A DNA stretch of 64,000 nucleotides, taken from positions 62,001 through 126,000 of the forward strand of contig CAJUTV010000011.1 in the NCBI GenBank assembly GCA_910589305.1, given 5' to 3'. A program made the position numbers and the translations under genes. Positions 18,305-26,883 of this stretch are shown here, piece after piece (the stretch's first letter is position 1; each line of letters begins with the position of its first letter). Under the pieces are notes generated by a model, which was not told the DNA's origin, ran no database searches, and saw nothing but the letters and a program-made list of their open reading frames with translations. The stretch is from an uncultured Lachnospira sp. (GTDB taxonomy: Bacteria; Bacillota; Clostridia; Lachnospirales; Lachnospiraceae).

Positions 18305-19246
18305 ATGTTAAAGATTGGAGTACAGACAAAAACAGCCATTAACCATGAAAATCCCGCAGAAGGCTTTGAGCAAGTAAAAAAGGCAGGTTTTTCTTGTGTT
18401 GATTTTAGTTTAAATGAATATTTGCTCAATAAAACATTATATGCAAAACAGTTAAATACTTTTTTTGATAAGACAGAGGAAGAATTGCAGGAATATTTTA
18501 GATTATTTAAGGAATGTTCAAAAAAGACAGGCATTGCTATTCATCAGATGCATATGCCCTATCCGAATTATGTTCCAGAGGCTTCAACGCAGTTAAATGC
18601 TTATCTGAACAATGTTGTTGCTGTAAAAAGTATGCAGCTTTGTCATTATTTAGACTGTAAATATATTGTCATACATGGTTTAAAATTGGCAAAATATTTA
18701 GGTTCAGAAGAAGCAGAATGGGAAATGACCGAGATGTTTTTAGATTTTCTAGCCCCTATGGCAAAAGAGATGGGTATTACCATGTGTGTTGAAAATATAT
18801 ATACCATGATTGGAAAACATATTTTGGAAGGACCATGTTGTGATGCAGTTAAGGCAGCAGAACGCATTGACCGTATGAATGATAAGTATGGGGCAGAAGT
18901 TCTTGGATTTTGTTTTGATACGGGACATGCAAATCTTGTAGGGATTGATTTTGAGCGTTTTATTATGACATTGGGAGACCGGCTGAAAGTGTTGCATATA
19001 CATGATAATGATGGTATTGCAGATTTACATCAAGTGCCGTTTACATTTACCAAGACAAGAGAAAATAAACCATCGACGGATTGGGATGGATTTGTCAATG
19101 CTCTAAAAAATGTCAAGTTTGATAAAGTGCTTAGTTTTGAAACCGCGCCAGTGCTGGATTCATTCCCATTGGAAATGAGAGAAGATGCTTTAGCATTTAT
19201 TGCCAAAATTGGAAGATATTTTGCAGAAAAGATTGAAAATAAATAA
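18305..19246 (+). CDS. Sugar phosphate isomerase/epimerase (xylose-isomerase-like TIM barrel)
   Basis: The 313-residue protein has the intact metal-site pattern of this family: glutamate in CVEN, DTGH, a histidine in LHIHDND, and the glutamate in LSFET. I choose the ATG of MLKIGVQTK as start; a longer frame from an upstream TTG adds a stretch without family resemblance. It probably interconverts a sugar or sugar acid used by the neighbouring transferases. The substrate is unknown. It has no Rossmann module, unlike the degenerate paralogue upstream. Confidence 0.8.
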   Translation: MLKIGVQTKTAINHENPAEGFEQVKKAGFSCVDFSLNEYLLNKTLYAKQLNTFFDKTEEELQEYFRLFKECSKKTGIAIHQMHMPYPNYVPEASTQLNAYLNNVVAVKSMQLCHYLDCKYIVIHGLKLAKYLGSEEAEWEMTEMFLDFLAPMAKEMGITMCVENIYTMIGKHILEGPCCDAVKAAERIDRMNDKYGAEVLGFCFDTGHANLVGIDFERFIMTLGDRLKVLHIHDNDGIADLHQVPFTFTKTRENKPSTDWDGFVNALKNVKFDKVLSFETAPVLDSFPLEMREDALAFIAKIGRYFAEKIENK

Positions 19247-19353
19247 AACTGCAAACAAATGGAACGTAAGTAAAAAAAGATTATAAAAAATAAAGATTTG
19301 ATTGAATAAAGATTCGATTCAATAAAGAATTAAACTGAAAGAGAGGTTGTGAT

Positions 19354-19392
19354 ATGTTGTTTTTATCAAGTACAGAGAACAGCATATTATAA
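19354..19392 (+). CDS. Possible 12-codon leader peptide
   Basis: An ATG preceded by GAGAGG opens a 12-codon frame (MLFLSSTENSIL) that stops seven bases before the ATG of the large glycosyltransferase, which has no ribosome-binding site of its own. This arrangement fits translational coupling. It could also be a remnant of a longer N-terminus. Evidence is limited to the good ribosome-binding site and the spacing. The 107 bases before it are AT-rich with an imperfect tandem repeat of an AATAAAGATT word. Confidence 0.3.
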   Translation: MLFLSSTENSIL

Positions 19393-19398
19393 ATTGTA

Positions 19399-21657
19399 AT
19401 GAGAAATAAATCACTTTCAATTGTTATATTATTGACATCCGAATGTGAGCATTTAAAACAAACATTGGATTGGCTATTAGCACAGTTTCAATCAGTTGAG
19501 ACAGAATATATCATTGTTGATGCCGCTGATATTAACATTAATTTAGCAGATTTATCACTGTCAAAAGATGATAGTAAGCTTGTGAAAATTATTAATCTTA
19601 GTGATAAGCTGTATCAAAGTATTGCTGAACTTAAAAATGATGTGATATCGTATGTTTCTGGCAAATATATGATGATGATTCATATGGCTGAAATTCAAGG
19701 TGATATAGAAAAAGATATTGATATTTCAGGCATTGTAAAGTATATGGATTTGTATAATGGATATATTTTAAGTGATAAAGATATAGATAAAATAAATATG
19801 GATAAACCAATACAAATTGAAAATCCATTGTGCGAAAACCAAGATGAACTATTAAAAAATTGTCAAAATAAAAAACAAATTTCGACATTGTATCAAGATA
19901 AAAATAGTGATTTAGAATATTGTCAATATCAAAATAGTACTTTAGCATCATATCAAGATAGATTTCAAAAATATATCATAGAAGGCGATACGGATATTGC
20001 ATTTTTATGTTTAAATGTAGAAATTGTTTTAGCTTTGTCTGGGTGGAATCCTAGTATTATTTGCGGTGAAGATTATGAACTGATGCTTAGAATATGTGAT
20101 ATGGGAAGCAAAGAATTGCTGAATAATCCTATAATTTATAAGGGTTCTTCAATTCCTGACAATGGTGAAAATTTAGATAAATCTGTTATATCTATTATGC
20201 CTGCTGTTCTTCCCGTTTGTTATCAAGAGATAGGAAAACCTGTTTATCAGGATATGTATTATACCTATTCTTATATTTTAGGTAAATATGCAGATAGATT
20301 AAAAAAATGGAATTTGTTTGATAAAGCATTTCAAAATCGTTATAAAGAAGCCGTTTATTTTGGCATTGAGGACTATTTTGTTCATACTGCAGAGCAAATG
20401 ATAGGGCGAAGCAGTGCGTTTTTTGCTGTGAATAATAAGACAAATCCCGTTGTTATTATTATGAATTCTTCTATGTGCAATGGGGCAATGCAATCGTTTG
20501 CAAAAGGTTTTGCCGATGCGTTAATAGAATTAAAGCAGGCAACGATAGTTGTTGATATTGATTTTATTAAAAAATATAACAATGAAAAGGATATTATTGA
20601 ACAAAAAATTAATCATTTATTGACAGGCATTGCAGAGTGCGGCTGTAAGGCAGTTGTAGGATTTCAGACAGGCACGTTTGCAAGGCAGATGGAAGACGGC
20701 GATTTATGGGGAAATAAAGTGCCTTGTCCGAAATTTAATATTACATTTGACCACCCATTATTTATTAGCTATTATCTTATGATGCCGATTAAAAGTCATT
20801 ATATCTGTTCACAAGATGAGGGGTATGTAGGGTATATTAAAGAATATTATCCAACTATAAAAGATTCATGGCATTTGCCGCCAGGCGGAATATTGCCTAA
20901 AAGTAAGAGCGACAGTTTAAATAAACGGAAGTGGGATGTGACATTTGTAGCCGTGTACTGCAATTACAGAGAGGGCGTCGCCGCTGTCCGAATGATGGAA
21001 AAAGAGGATAGAAGACTTGCTTTAAAGCTGATGATTCTTCTTAAAAACAATCCAAATACGAGTGCAAGTGAAGGATTAAGGCAGGTACTTGATGCAGAGG
21101 GAATACAATTAGATAAAAAAGAATTTGTTGTCAAATTGCATCGCATGACCGATGCTGTGCGTGCCATTCCATTTTATTACCGCGAAAAAATTGTAAAAAT
21201 TTTAGTGGATGCGGGTATTGATATTCATGTATTTTCTAATACATGGAACGATTGTCCATATGCAGATAATGAACATTTAATTATTCACAGTGATGTATCC
21301 TTTGAGGATGGCGTGGAAATTATGGCAGACAGTAAAATATCTTTAAATATTATGAGCTGGCATAAGGGCGGAATGACCGAGCGTATTGCCAATGCTATGC
21401 TTGCAGGTTCTATATGTGTGACAGATACAACAAGTTATCTAAAAAAACATTTTACAGATGGAAAGGATATTGTCTTTTTTTCATTGGAAGATATATATAG
21501 TCTGCCTCAAAAGATTAAAAATTTGCTGGCAGATGTGGATACTGCCAACAAAATTGCAGCAAATGGCAAAGAAAATGCGTTAAAGCACCATACATGGCTT
21601 AATCGTGCAAGTGATTTTTTTGAGATTTTAAAAGAAATATTTTTAAACAGTAAATGA
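19399..21657 (+). CDS. Large bifunctional glycosyltransferase: GT2-like N-terminus, CgeB-type C-terminus
   Basis: The 752-residue protein begins with a GT2-like region (SIVILLTSECEHL, then GEDYELMLR near residue 225), without a clear DxD. Between the two is a Q/N-rich stretch of about 50 residues with near repeats of YQDKN/YQNST/YQDRF. The C-terminal 400 residues match the CgeB/GT-B type shared with three neighbours: PLFISYYLMM, HLPPGG, and KISLNIMSWHKGGMTERIANAMLAG, followed by VFFSLED. Such proteins occur in spore-coat and flagellin glycosylation clusters. No ribosome-binding site precedes the ATG; translation may depend on the short frame upstream. Confidence 0.75.
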   Translation: MRNKSLSIVILLTSECEHLKQTLDWLLAQFQSVETEYIIVDAADININLADLSLSKDDSKLVKIINLSDKLYQSIAELKNDVISYVSGKYMMMIHMAEIQGDIEKDIDISGIVKYMDLYNGYILSDKDIDKINMDKPIQIENPLCENQDELLKNCQNKKQISTLYQDKNSDLEYCQYQNSTLASYQDRFQKYIIEGDTDIAFLCLNVEIVLALSGWNPSIICGEDYELMLRICDMGSKELLNNPIIYKGSSIPDNGENLDKSVISIMPAVLPVCYQEIGKPVYQDMYYTYSYILGKYADRLKKWNLFDKAFQNRYKEAVYFGIEDYFVHTAEQMIGRSSAFFAVNNKTNPVVIIMNSSMCNGAMQSFAKGFADALIELKQATIVVDIDFIKKYNNEKDIIEQKINHLLTGIAECGCKAVVGFQTGTFARQMEDGDLWGNKVPCPKFNITFDHPLFISYYLMMPIKSHYICSQDEGYVGYIKEYYPTIKDSWHLPPGGILPKSKSDSLNKRKWDVTFVAVYCNYREGVAAVRMMEKEDRRLALKLMILLKNNPNTSASEGLRQVLDAEGIQLDKKEFVVKLHRMTDAVRAIPFYYREKIVKILVDAGIDIHVFSNTWNDCPYADNEHLIIHSDVSFEDGVEIMADSKISLNIMSWHKGGMTERIANAMLAGSICVTDTTSYLKKHFTDGKDIVFFSLEDIYSLPQKIKNLLADVDTANKIAANGKENALKHHTWLNRASDFFEILKEIFLNSK

Positions 21658-21687
21658 CATCAATATTAAAAAATATAATTAAAGTTT

Positions 21688-22872
21688 TTATGAATTAAAT
21701 ACAATATTAAAAATTTCATTTAAGCGCACCAAAAAGGTGTGCTTTTCTTTTACTTTTCCAAAGGCATTTGCTGCCATCTGTGTCCTTTGTGATTCATGTG
21801 AAAGGTAGTAGCTGCATTTATTTACTAAATCTTCCTTTGATTCATATATGGCAATATCTTCATCTGGCACAAATACATCATATAAATCTGCCTGATAATT
21901 GGTCATCAGAAATCCGCCTGCACCGCAAATATCCATTGCACGAAGAGGGATTCCTGTGCGAATGGAACGCAAAGAGATATTAAGGTTGATACGGCTTTGT
22001 GCAAAAGCAAAAGGACATTCATTATAGTAGTCAATTTCACCTTTATTGGAAATAAGAGGCAAATCTGGTGTAGGATTTGGCGTATAAAGATGAATATTGT
22101 AAGTTTTTCCTAACTTGGCAGAAAGTTCAGAAAGCAGAGAATAACGTTCTAAATTTGCAAGTTTTCTTGCAATAAAGTAGTTGGCATAAAGATAGGAAAC
22201 CGTCTCTACACCATCTTTATTTGGCTTGACAGGAACACTTTTCTGTAATTCTTCAATGATATTGCTTGTAAGCAGTTCTTCAATAAAAAAATATCCATAT
22301 ACTTTAAGCTGTGCATCCATAATGGCATCCAGATAACCAGATACATAAGGAGGAAGATTTTTAAAGCGTTCAAAAAGATTGTGCTTTTCATTATACATGG
22401 AGCCTACAAAAGATACATCACAGTGAAAATCTTTATTTAAAATTTGGCTTGGCGTTTGAGACAATTGTCTTATTAGCCGGTCACAGTTGACTGCCAGAGG
22501 GGTGTAATATACGGTATTAATGCCTTCTTTTTTAAAATCTTCATATAATGCTTTATCAAATATAAATACATAATTGCATGGATTAATAATCGTGTAGGAA
22601 TACAGTGCCACTAACGGGCTGTCATAGACAAAGGCAATATATGGAATATTGTATTTTTTGCAGTTATTGGAGAGAACAGGGCTGTAATTAAAGGTAAATA
22701 CACAGTCAAAATGTGTATTCATTGCCTCTTCAAACAATTGGTCAAATTCAGCGCTTACCCTTTCATAAATTAAAATAGTAGATATACGTTTATATTGATG
22801 TCCCATCTGTTTGAGTGTTTCACAGATGTCTTCCATTCCAAAATTATTGTGTTCAAATAGCAGTATGTTCAT
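21688..22872 (-). CDS. CgeB-type glycosyltransferase-like protein
   Basis: The 394-residue protein has the DUF3880-like N-terminus seen in CgeB proteins (FTFNYSPVLSNNC, IPYIAFVYDSPL, then CNYVFIFD) and a GT-B type C-terminal half (FAQSRINLNISLRSIRTGIPLRAMDICGAGGFLMTNYQ). It faces the previous gene tail to tail with 30 bases between them. It is one of three free-standing paralogues here, about equal in size, which suggests repeated duplication of one activity, possibly attachment of the glycan to protein. Confidence 0.8.
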   Translation of the reverse strand: MNILLFEHNNFGMEDICETLKQMGHQYKRISTILIYERVSAEFDQLFEEAMNTHFDCVFTFNYSPVLSNNCKKYNIPYIAFVYDSPLVALYSYTIINPCNYVFIFDKALYEDFKKEGINTVYYTPLAVNCDRLIRQLSQTPSQILNKDFHCDVSFVGSMYNEKHNLFERFKNLPPYVSGYLDAIMDAQLKVYGYFFIEELLTSNIIEELQKSVPVKPNKDGVETVSYLYANYFIARKLANLERYSLLSELSAKLGKTYNIHLYTPNPTPDLPLISNKGEIDYYNECPFAFAQSRINLNISLRSIRTGIPLRAMDICGAGGFLMTNYQADLYDVFVPDEDIAIYESKEDLVNKCSYYLSHESQRTQMAANAFGKVKEKHTFLVRLNEIFNIVFNS

Positions 22873-23003
22873 ATTAATTCTCCATTCTTATGTTGTTTCT
22901 TAATTTTTGAATTATACTTTTCACATTCTGTTTTTAATTTTGAAAAGTTTAAACAACGTTCCTTATGATACTAGCACCATATAATTACTACATCAATAAG
23001 GAA

Positions 23004-23474
23004 TTATCTGTGTTTTCTCAACTTTTCCAATATCGCTACAACGTCTGGCTGTGTTGGAGTGAATTTTATACCACGCTTCAACATACCCATGACTTTTCTC
23101 GCTTTCTGCTCAATTTCTTTGGCGGTATGCTCACTTGTCAACATCAAATGATTTCCAGCAATTGTATATTCCCGTTCTATGTATTCTTCTGTTATTGGAA
23201 ACATATCCTGTATCAAAAATACGCTCTCCCGACTGTCGTCCAATTTGACGATATGAAGAATATCGCAGGGTTTCCCAGCTTTTTCTTTTTTCTCTATAAT
23301 CTTTGTGTATTTATCAATACGGCTGGACAATGGTATCATCCAGTATATCCCAGTATTCGTATCCTCAAAACAGTAATAATGCGGTCTTGTTTGTGCCTTA
23401 TTTCCTTTGAGATACGGGTCTGACATATCTTCAAAAAATTTATCTTTAATAATATAAAAGCCTGTTTTCTTCAT
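23004..23474 (-). CDS. cptN: Type III toxin-antitoxin endoribonuclease toxin, CptN/ToxN family
   Basis: The 156-residue protein matches, from memory, the CptN branch of the ToxN/AbiQ family (KTGFYIIKDKFF, PYLKGNK, YWMIPLSSRIDKY, KKEKAGKPCDILHI, FTPTQPDV). Such toxins cut RNA and are held inactive in a complex with pseudoknotted repeats cut from their own antitoxin RNA; known members guard against phages. The context is decisive: promoter, two 45-base repeats, intrinsic terminator, then this gene, all on one strand. The start ATG follows GAGGACAGG. Antitoxin-dependent read-through of the terminator would keep toxin low. It interrupts the run of CgeB genes, which suggests insertion into a variable site. 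Confidence 0.88.
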   Translation of the reverse strand: MKKTGFYIIKDKFFEDMSDPYLKGNKAQTRPHYYCFEDTNTGIYWMIPLSSRIDKYTKIIEKKEKAGKPCDILHIVKLDDSRESVFLIQDMFPITEEYIEREYTIAGNHLMLTSEHTAKEIEQKARKVMGMLKRGIKFTPTQPDVVAILEKLRKHR

Positions 23475-23491
23475 TTGCCTGTCCTCATTAC

Positions 23492-23520
23492 GGAAAAATC
23501 CTTCGCCTTATGGCGAAGGA
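23492..23520 (-). terminator. Intrinsic terminator between antitoxin RNA and toxin gene
   Basis: A perfect 9-bp stem (TCCTTCGCC / GGCGAAGGA) with a 4-base ATAA loop is followed on the minus strand by five T. It lies between the repeats and the toxin start, as in all type III loci, and sets the excess of antitoxin RNA over toxin message. Confidence 0.9.
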
Positions 23521-23525
23521 CTATA

Positions 23526-23615
23526 CTTTCAACCCAACCATTTATATACCGCATATTGGTCAGCGGTAAACTTTCAACCCGACCATTTATATACCACATA
23601 TCGGTCAGTGGTAAA
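23526..23615 (-). ncRNA. cptI: CptI-like antitoxin RNA: two 45-nt pseudoknot repeats
   Basis: Two direct repeats of exactly 45 bases (23526-23570 and 23571-23615) differ at only four positions. These four form two covarying pairs: repeat positions 26 and 39 (G-C against A-T) in a 6-bp stem, and positions 11 and 32 (A-T against G-C) in a second pairing between the loop of that stem and the flank, together an H-type pseudoknot. The 45-nt unit and two copies are as I recall for Eubacterium rectale CptI. The toxin is expected to cut its precursor at the repeat boundary into inhibitory units. Confidence 0.88.
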
Positions 23616-23630
23616 CTTTTTTGTACCTAC

Positions 23631-23659
23631 ATTTTAGCAAGCACAAAAAGGAAAGTCAA
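23631..23659 (-). promoter_or_regulatory. Sigma-A promoter of the type III toxin-antitoxin locus
   Basis: Read on the minus strand: TTGACT, 17 bases, TAAAAT. Transcription should begin about seven bases further on, some ten bases before the first repeat, so the RNA is nearly all antitoxin. The remaining bases up to 23819 show no gene. Confidence 0.8.
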
Positions 23660-23819
23660 TAGGGCTTTCCTTTAAAATTTTATGTCCTCTTATTGAAAGT
23701 TATACACGATGTTTATAGAAACTTAAATGCGTTACATCAAGAAATAGTATGTTCATTATGGTAGGATTCATCACTAATAGTGGAATGCCATATTAAAGAA
23801 AAAAGTCAATCGTTTTAAG

Positions 23820-25004
23820 TTATTTTGCAGGCTTTGGAAATGCTTTGTCCAACATTTGCAGTAGTCTTATATCATATGTATGATATTTTTTAACGGTGTT
23901 ATAGCCATGCAAAGCAATGTCTTTGCGCTCTTGTTCATGTTCTAAATAGTATCGGCATAATTCTTTTAAATTATCAGCACTGTCATACGTTACAAGGTCT
24001 TTTCCTATTGTGAAAAATTGCGGTATTTCGGATTGATAGTTTGTTATCAGAAAACCGCCACAGCCAAGTACGTCAAATATTCGCAGAGGAAGTCCTGAAC
24101 GTATAGATTTAGCAGTGATGTTAATATTAATTTTACTCTGATTAAAGATAAGAGGCATCTCGTCTAGTGAACGTGCAAAACCTCGATTGTTAATATGAGG
24201 CATAGAAGAAGTGTCACTGCCTGTATAGATATCAACATGGAAAGAATCCGACAGCATTTTTAACAGGCGGAGGCGTTCTTGTTCAGCAACTTTTACGCTT
24301 AAATAAAGTTGTGCCACACAAGCCTTATAATCTGCATAATCCTCATCTGGGAAACGGTATGAATAAGGCGTTGACTCTAAGAAGGTTGTCACAAATGTAT
24401 CCGTCAGTACTTCTTGTAAAAAGTTATAGCCATATATTTTTAGTTGTGCCTCAATTAATCCATCTGCATAGCCTCTTTCATAATCAGGCAATTTTGCTCG
24501 GTTAAAAGGACATTTTTCAGCGTAAGTTGAACCGATAAAGGATATGTCACCTGCATATTTTTTCTTATCCGATTGTGAAGCATGAGATAAGAATGCATCG
24601 GTTCTTGCCACATTAGCAGCAAGCGGCATATGAAAGATGCAATCAGGGTTTAGCGGTGAAAATTCCTGATATAAACAGGCATCGAATAAAAATATTCGAT
24701 TGCAGGAATTGCGCAGAGCTTTTGAGTACAGTTCCATAACGGGACTGTCAACAATAAGGCTGATATAAGGCAGATGCATAATTTCACATACATCTGAGAG
24801 GTATGGAAAAAAATTAATAGTAAATGCAAATGTAAAGTTTTCAGACATCAGCGCAGGGGAAATTTTTTTTACACAATCCGATGGAAGTAAATTTTTTTTG
24901 GTCATTTCAATGGTTTCTTCATATATTTCAAATCCAAGTCGTTTAAAGCTTTCGATTACATCTGGTTCACAGATACTATTGTAGCGGTAAAAATATATTT
25001 TCAT
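23820..25004 (-). CDS. CgeB-type glycosyltransferase-like protein (paralogue)
   Basis: The 394-residue protein aligns with the gene at 21688: FTINFFPYLSDVCEI, LPYISLIVDSPVMELYS, CNRIFLFD in the N-half, and INITAKSIRSGLPLRIFDVLGCGGFLITNYQ in the C-half. TGGAGGA precedes the ATG. The two same-strand paralogues are separated by the toxin-antitoxin locus, as if that locus had entered between them. Activity is inferred to be sugar transfer; no donor can be named. Confidence 0.8.
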   Translation of the reverse strand: MKIYFYRYNSICEPDVIESFKRLGFEIYEETIEMTKKNLLPSDCVKKISPALMSENFTFAFTINFFPYLSDVCEIMHLPYISLIVDSPVMELYSKALRNSCNRIFLFDACLYQEFSPLNPDCIFHMPLAANVARTDAFLSHASQSDKKKYAGDISFIGSTYAEKCPFNRAKLPDYERGYADGLIEAQLKIYGYNFLQEVLTDTFVTTFLESTPYSYRFPDEDYADYKACVAQLYLSVKVAEQERLRLLKMLSDSFHVDIYTGSDTSSMPHINNRGFARSLDEMPLIFNQSKININITAKSIRSGLPLRIFDVLGCGGFLITNYQSEIPQFFTIGKDLVTYDSADNLKELCRYYLEHEQERKDIALHGYNTVKKYHTYDIRLLQMLDKAFPKPAK

Positions 25005-25115
25005 AAATCCTCCATTTTAGATTTGTTATATAATGTTTATTATTCTTTGTTGAAGTAAACTTATTAAAGTTGTTTAAGCATTCAACATATATAATTATAT
25101 AAAAGATAGTGAATA

Positions 25116-25215
25116 GTCAAAGTGGATATTTGCAATCCGCCGCTTGCTCATAATCTCATGGTTGCTGTCACAACGCAAGTCCTCACTCGCCACTTATGCC
25201 TCTGCAGCCATTGAA
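25116..25215 (-). repeat. Dispersed intergenic repeat, copy A
   Basis: On the minus strand this reads through GAGGACTTGCGTTGTGACAG, then ATTATGAGCAAGC and GGATTGCAAATATCC. It is about three-quarters identical by eye to copy B at 34461 in the opposite orientation. It lies between two divergently transcribed CgeB genes. The rest of this 464-base gap holds only AT-rich sequence and the promoter at 25414. Confidence 0.7.
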
Positions 25216-25413
25216 GTGGGGAATTTCCTTAATAAGGTTAAATTGTAAATTTAATTGTAATGTAATTATGCTAGATTAGCAATGAAAAATATGATAATAT
25301 TTAGATAGACAAGTTTAGTCAAAAAACTTAAAATGAACGTATAGGGTGATAGTGCGAAAAATAAATTGCTTGATAAATAAAATTGAATAAAGCAATTTAT
25401 AATTGTATTTTAC

Positions 25414-25442
25414 TTGACTTAAAACTGCTAAAATAATATAGA
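25414..25442 (+). promoter_or_regulatory. Sigma-A promoter for the third CgeB gene
   Basis: TTGACT, 17 bases, TATAGA, ending 26 bases before the start codon. Good match; no operator is visible. Confidence 0.65.
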
Positions 25443-25468
25443 TTTTATATGCAAAAAGCATTGTAGAA

Positions 25469-26674
25469 ATGGGTATGAATATGGGGAAAATTTTATTTTT
25501 TAAGTGGAATGCTTTTATGCAGGAAGGCATTGAACGGGCATTACAAGAATTAAATATTGATTATGATACATTTTATTATATATTTAAAGATTGGGAAAAA
25601 GATGATGAATTTGTAAGCATTTTTCAATCGTATGTTATGGAGAATCATTATAAAAAATATGACACCGTTTTTTCAGTGAATTATTCGCCGCTAATTTCAT
25701 CGGTATGTATGGAGGCAGGCATTCATTATGTATCTTGGGTATATGATGAACCATTACATATTAGAAGTAAAACAAGTCTAAAAAATTCGTGTAATGATAT
25801 TTATTTTTTTGATAGGATGCAGTGTGAGCGATATGCAAAAAGAGGGGTCAATGCTCATCATATGCCGCTGGCAGCAGACAGTTTTGTCTTTAGTGAAAAA
25901 GGTATAGAGCAAATTATTAAAAAAAGGAAAAATGGAGCAGAACAAGGCGTTATTCCAAAAGAGCATATGAATTATGATTGTGATGTCTCTTTAGTAGGAA
26001 AATTGTATAAGTCCGATTACAATTATATATGTACACCACTAGACCAATATTTGCGGGGATATTTGGAAGGAATTGTCGAAGCGCAAAAGAAAGTTTATGG
26101 CGGTTGTTTTATAAGAGATATGGTTACTAGTGACTTACTTAAAAAACTTAACAATCAGTATATAAAAGCTTCTAATGGTTTATTTCGAGTGACAAAAGAT
26201 GAGATGAATTTTGTGCTGGGAACAGAAGTGACTGGACGTGAGCGATATATGGCACTTGCGCTGCTGCAAAATCGATGTAATGTTCATGTGTATTCAGATG
26301 ATACAGATGAGCGTCTTAATAAAGTAAAGTTTCGGGGGCATATTGATTATTATACACAGATGCCAAAAATATTTAGAGCAAGTAAGATTAATTTAAATAT
26401 ATCATTAAAGTTGATTGAGACAGGTATTCCTCTTCGAGTTCTTGATGTTTTAGGGTGCAACGGTTTTTTGATAACGAATTATCAGCAAGAATTATTGGAA
26501 TATTTTGAACCAGAAATTGATTTAGTAATATATAATGATATGGTCGATTTAGTTACTAAGGTAGAGTATTATTTAAAACATGACAACGAAAGAAATGCTA
26601 TTGCTAGGAATGGATATGAAAAGGTAAAGAAATTATTTAATTTTAAAGATAAATTATCAGTAATGCTGCTTTGA
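25469..26674 (+). CDS. CgeB-type glycosyltransferase-like protein (paralogue)
   Basis: The 401-residue protein has the same two halves as its paralogues: VFSVNYSPLISSVCME, HYVSWVYDEPLH, CNDIYFFD and then ASKINLNISLKLIETGIPLRVLDVLGCNGFLITNYQ. It has its own promoter and lies divergent from the previous paralogue. The start may be this ATG or the in-frame one 12 bases on, just before the conserved GKILFFKW; neither has a strong ribosome-binding site. A segment around residues 150-170 (KKRKNGAEQG) is an insertion absent from the other two. Confidence 0.78.
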   Translation: MGMNMGKILFFKWNAFMQEGIERALQELNIDYDTFYYIFKDWEKDDEFVSIFQSYVMENHYKKYDTVFSVNYSPLISSVCMEAGIHYVSWVYDEPLHIRSKTSLKNSCNDIYFFDRMQCERYAKRGVNAHHMPLAADSFVFSEKGIEQIIKKRKNGAEQGVIPKEHMNYDCDVSLVGKLYKSDYNYICTPLDQYLRGYLEGIVEAQKKVYGGCFIRDMVTSDLLKKLNNQYIKASNGLFRVTKDEMNFVLGTEVTGRERYMALALLQNRCNVHVYSDDTDERLNKVKFRGHIDYYTQMPKIFRASKINLNISLKLIETGIPLRVLDVLGCNGFLITNYQQELLEYFEPEIDLVIYNDMVDLVTKVEYYLKHDNERNAIARNGYEKVKKLFNFKDKLSVMLL

Positions 26675-26775
26675 CAATGATTTTTATATTGGGTGATAAT
26701 ACATTGAGTATTTTTTTGATGTACATTTGACTTTACAGAAAATAGCGATGTCCGATATATAAAATAAATTTGTTG

Positions 26776-26880
26776 CCTATTTGTGTCGAAGCGTCGCAAA
26801 TAGGGCTTGAGACAAGACTAAAGATGGTCTTGCAAATTTGTATTGCTTAATTTGTTTGTTACGCTTTGGAATGGAGGATT
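26776..26880 (+). promoter_or_regulatory. Structured leader element, copy 1
   Basis: A 10-bp stem (CCTATTTGTG / CGCAAATAGG) encloses loop TCGAAGCGT. A second stem CAAGAC/GTCTTG follows, and the element ends in GTTACGCTTTGGAATGGAGG containing the ribosome-binding site. The loop bases GAAGCGT can pair with ACGCTTT just before that site. A second copy with compensating changes is at 60791. A possible sigma-A promoter (TTTACA, 18 bases, TATATA) ends about 15 bases before it. Confidence 0.6.
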
Positions 26881-26883
26881 AAT

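Noticed and set aside
23526..23615. Short direct repeats that could be a small CRISPR array
   Set aside because: The repeats are directly adjacent without spacers, no cas gene is near, and they precede a CptN toxin with a terminator between; this is the layout of a type III antitoxin RNA.
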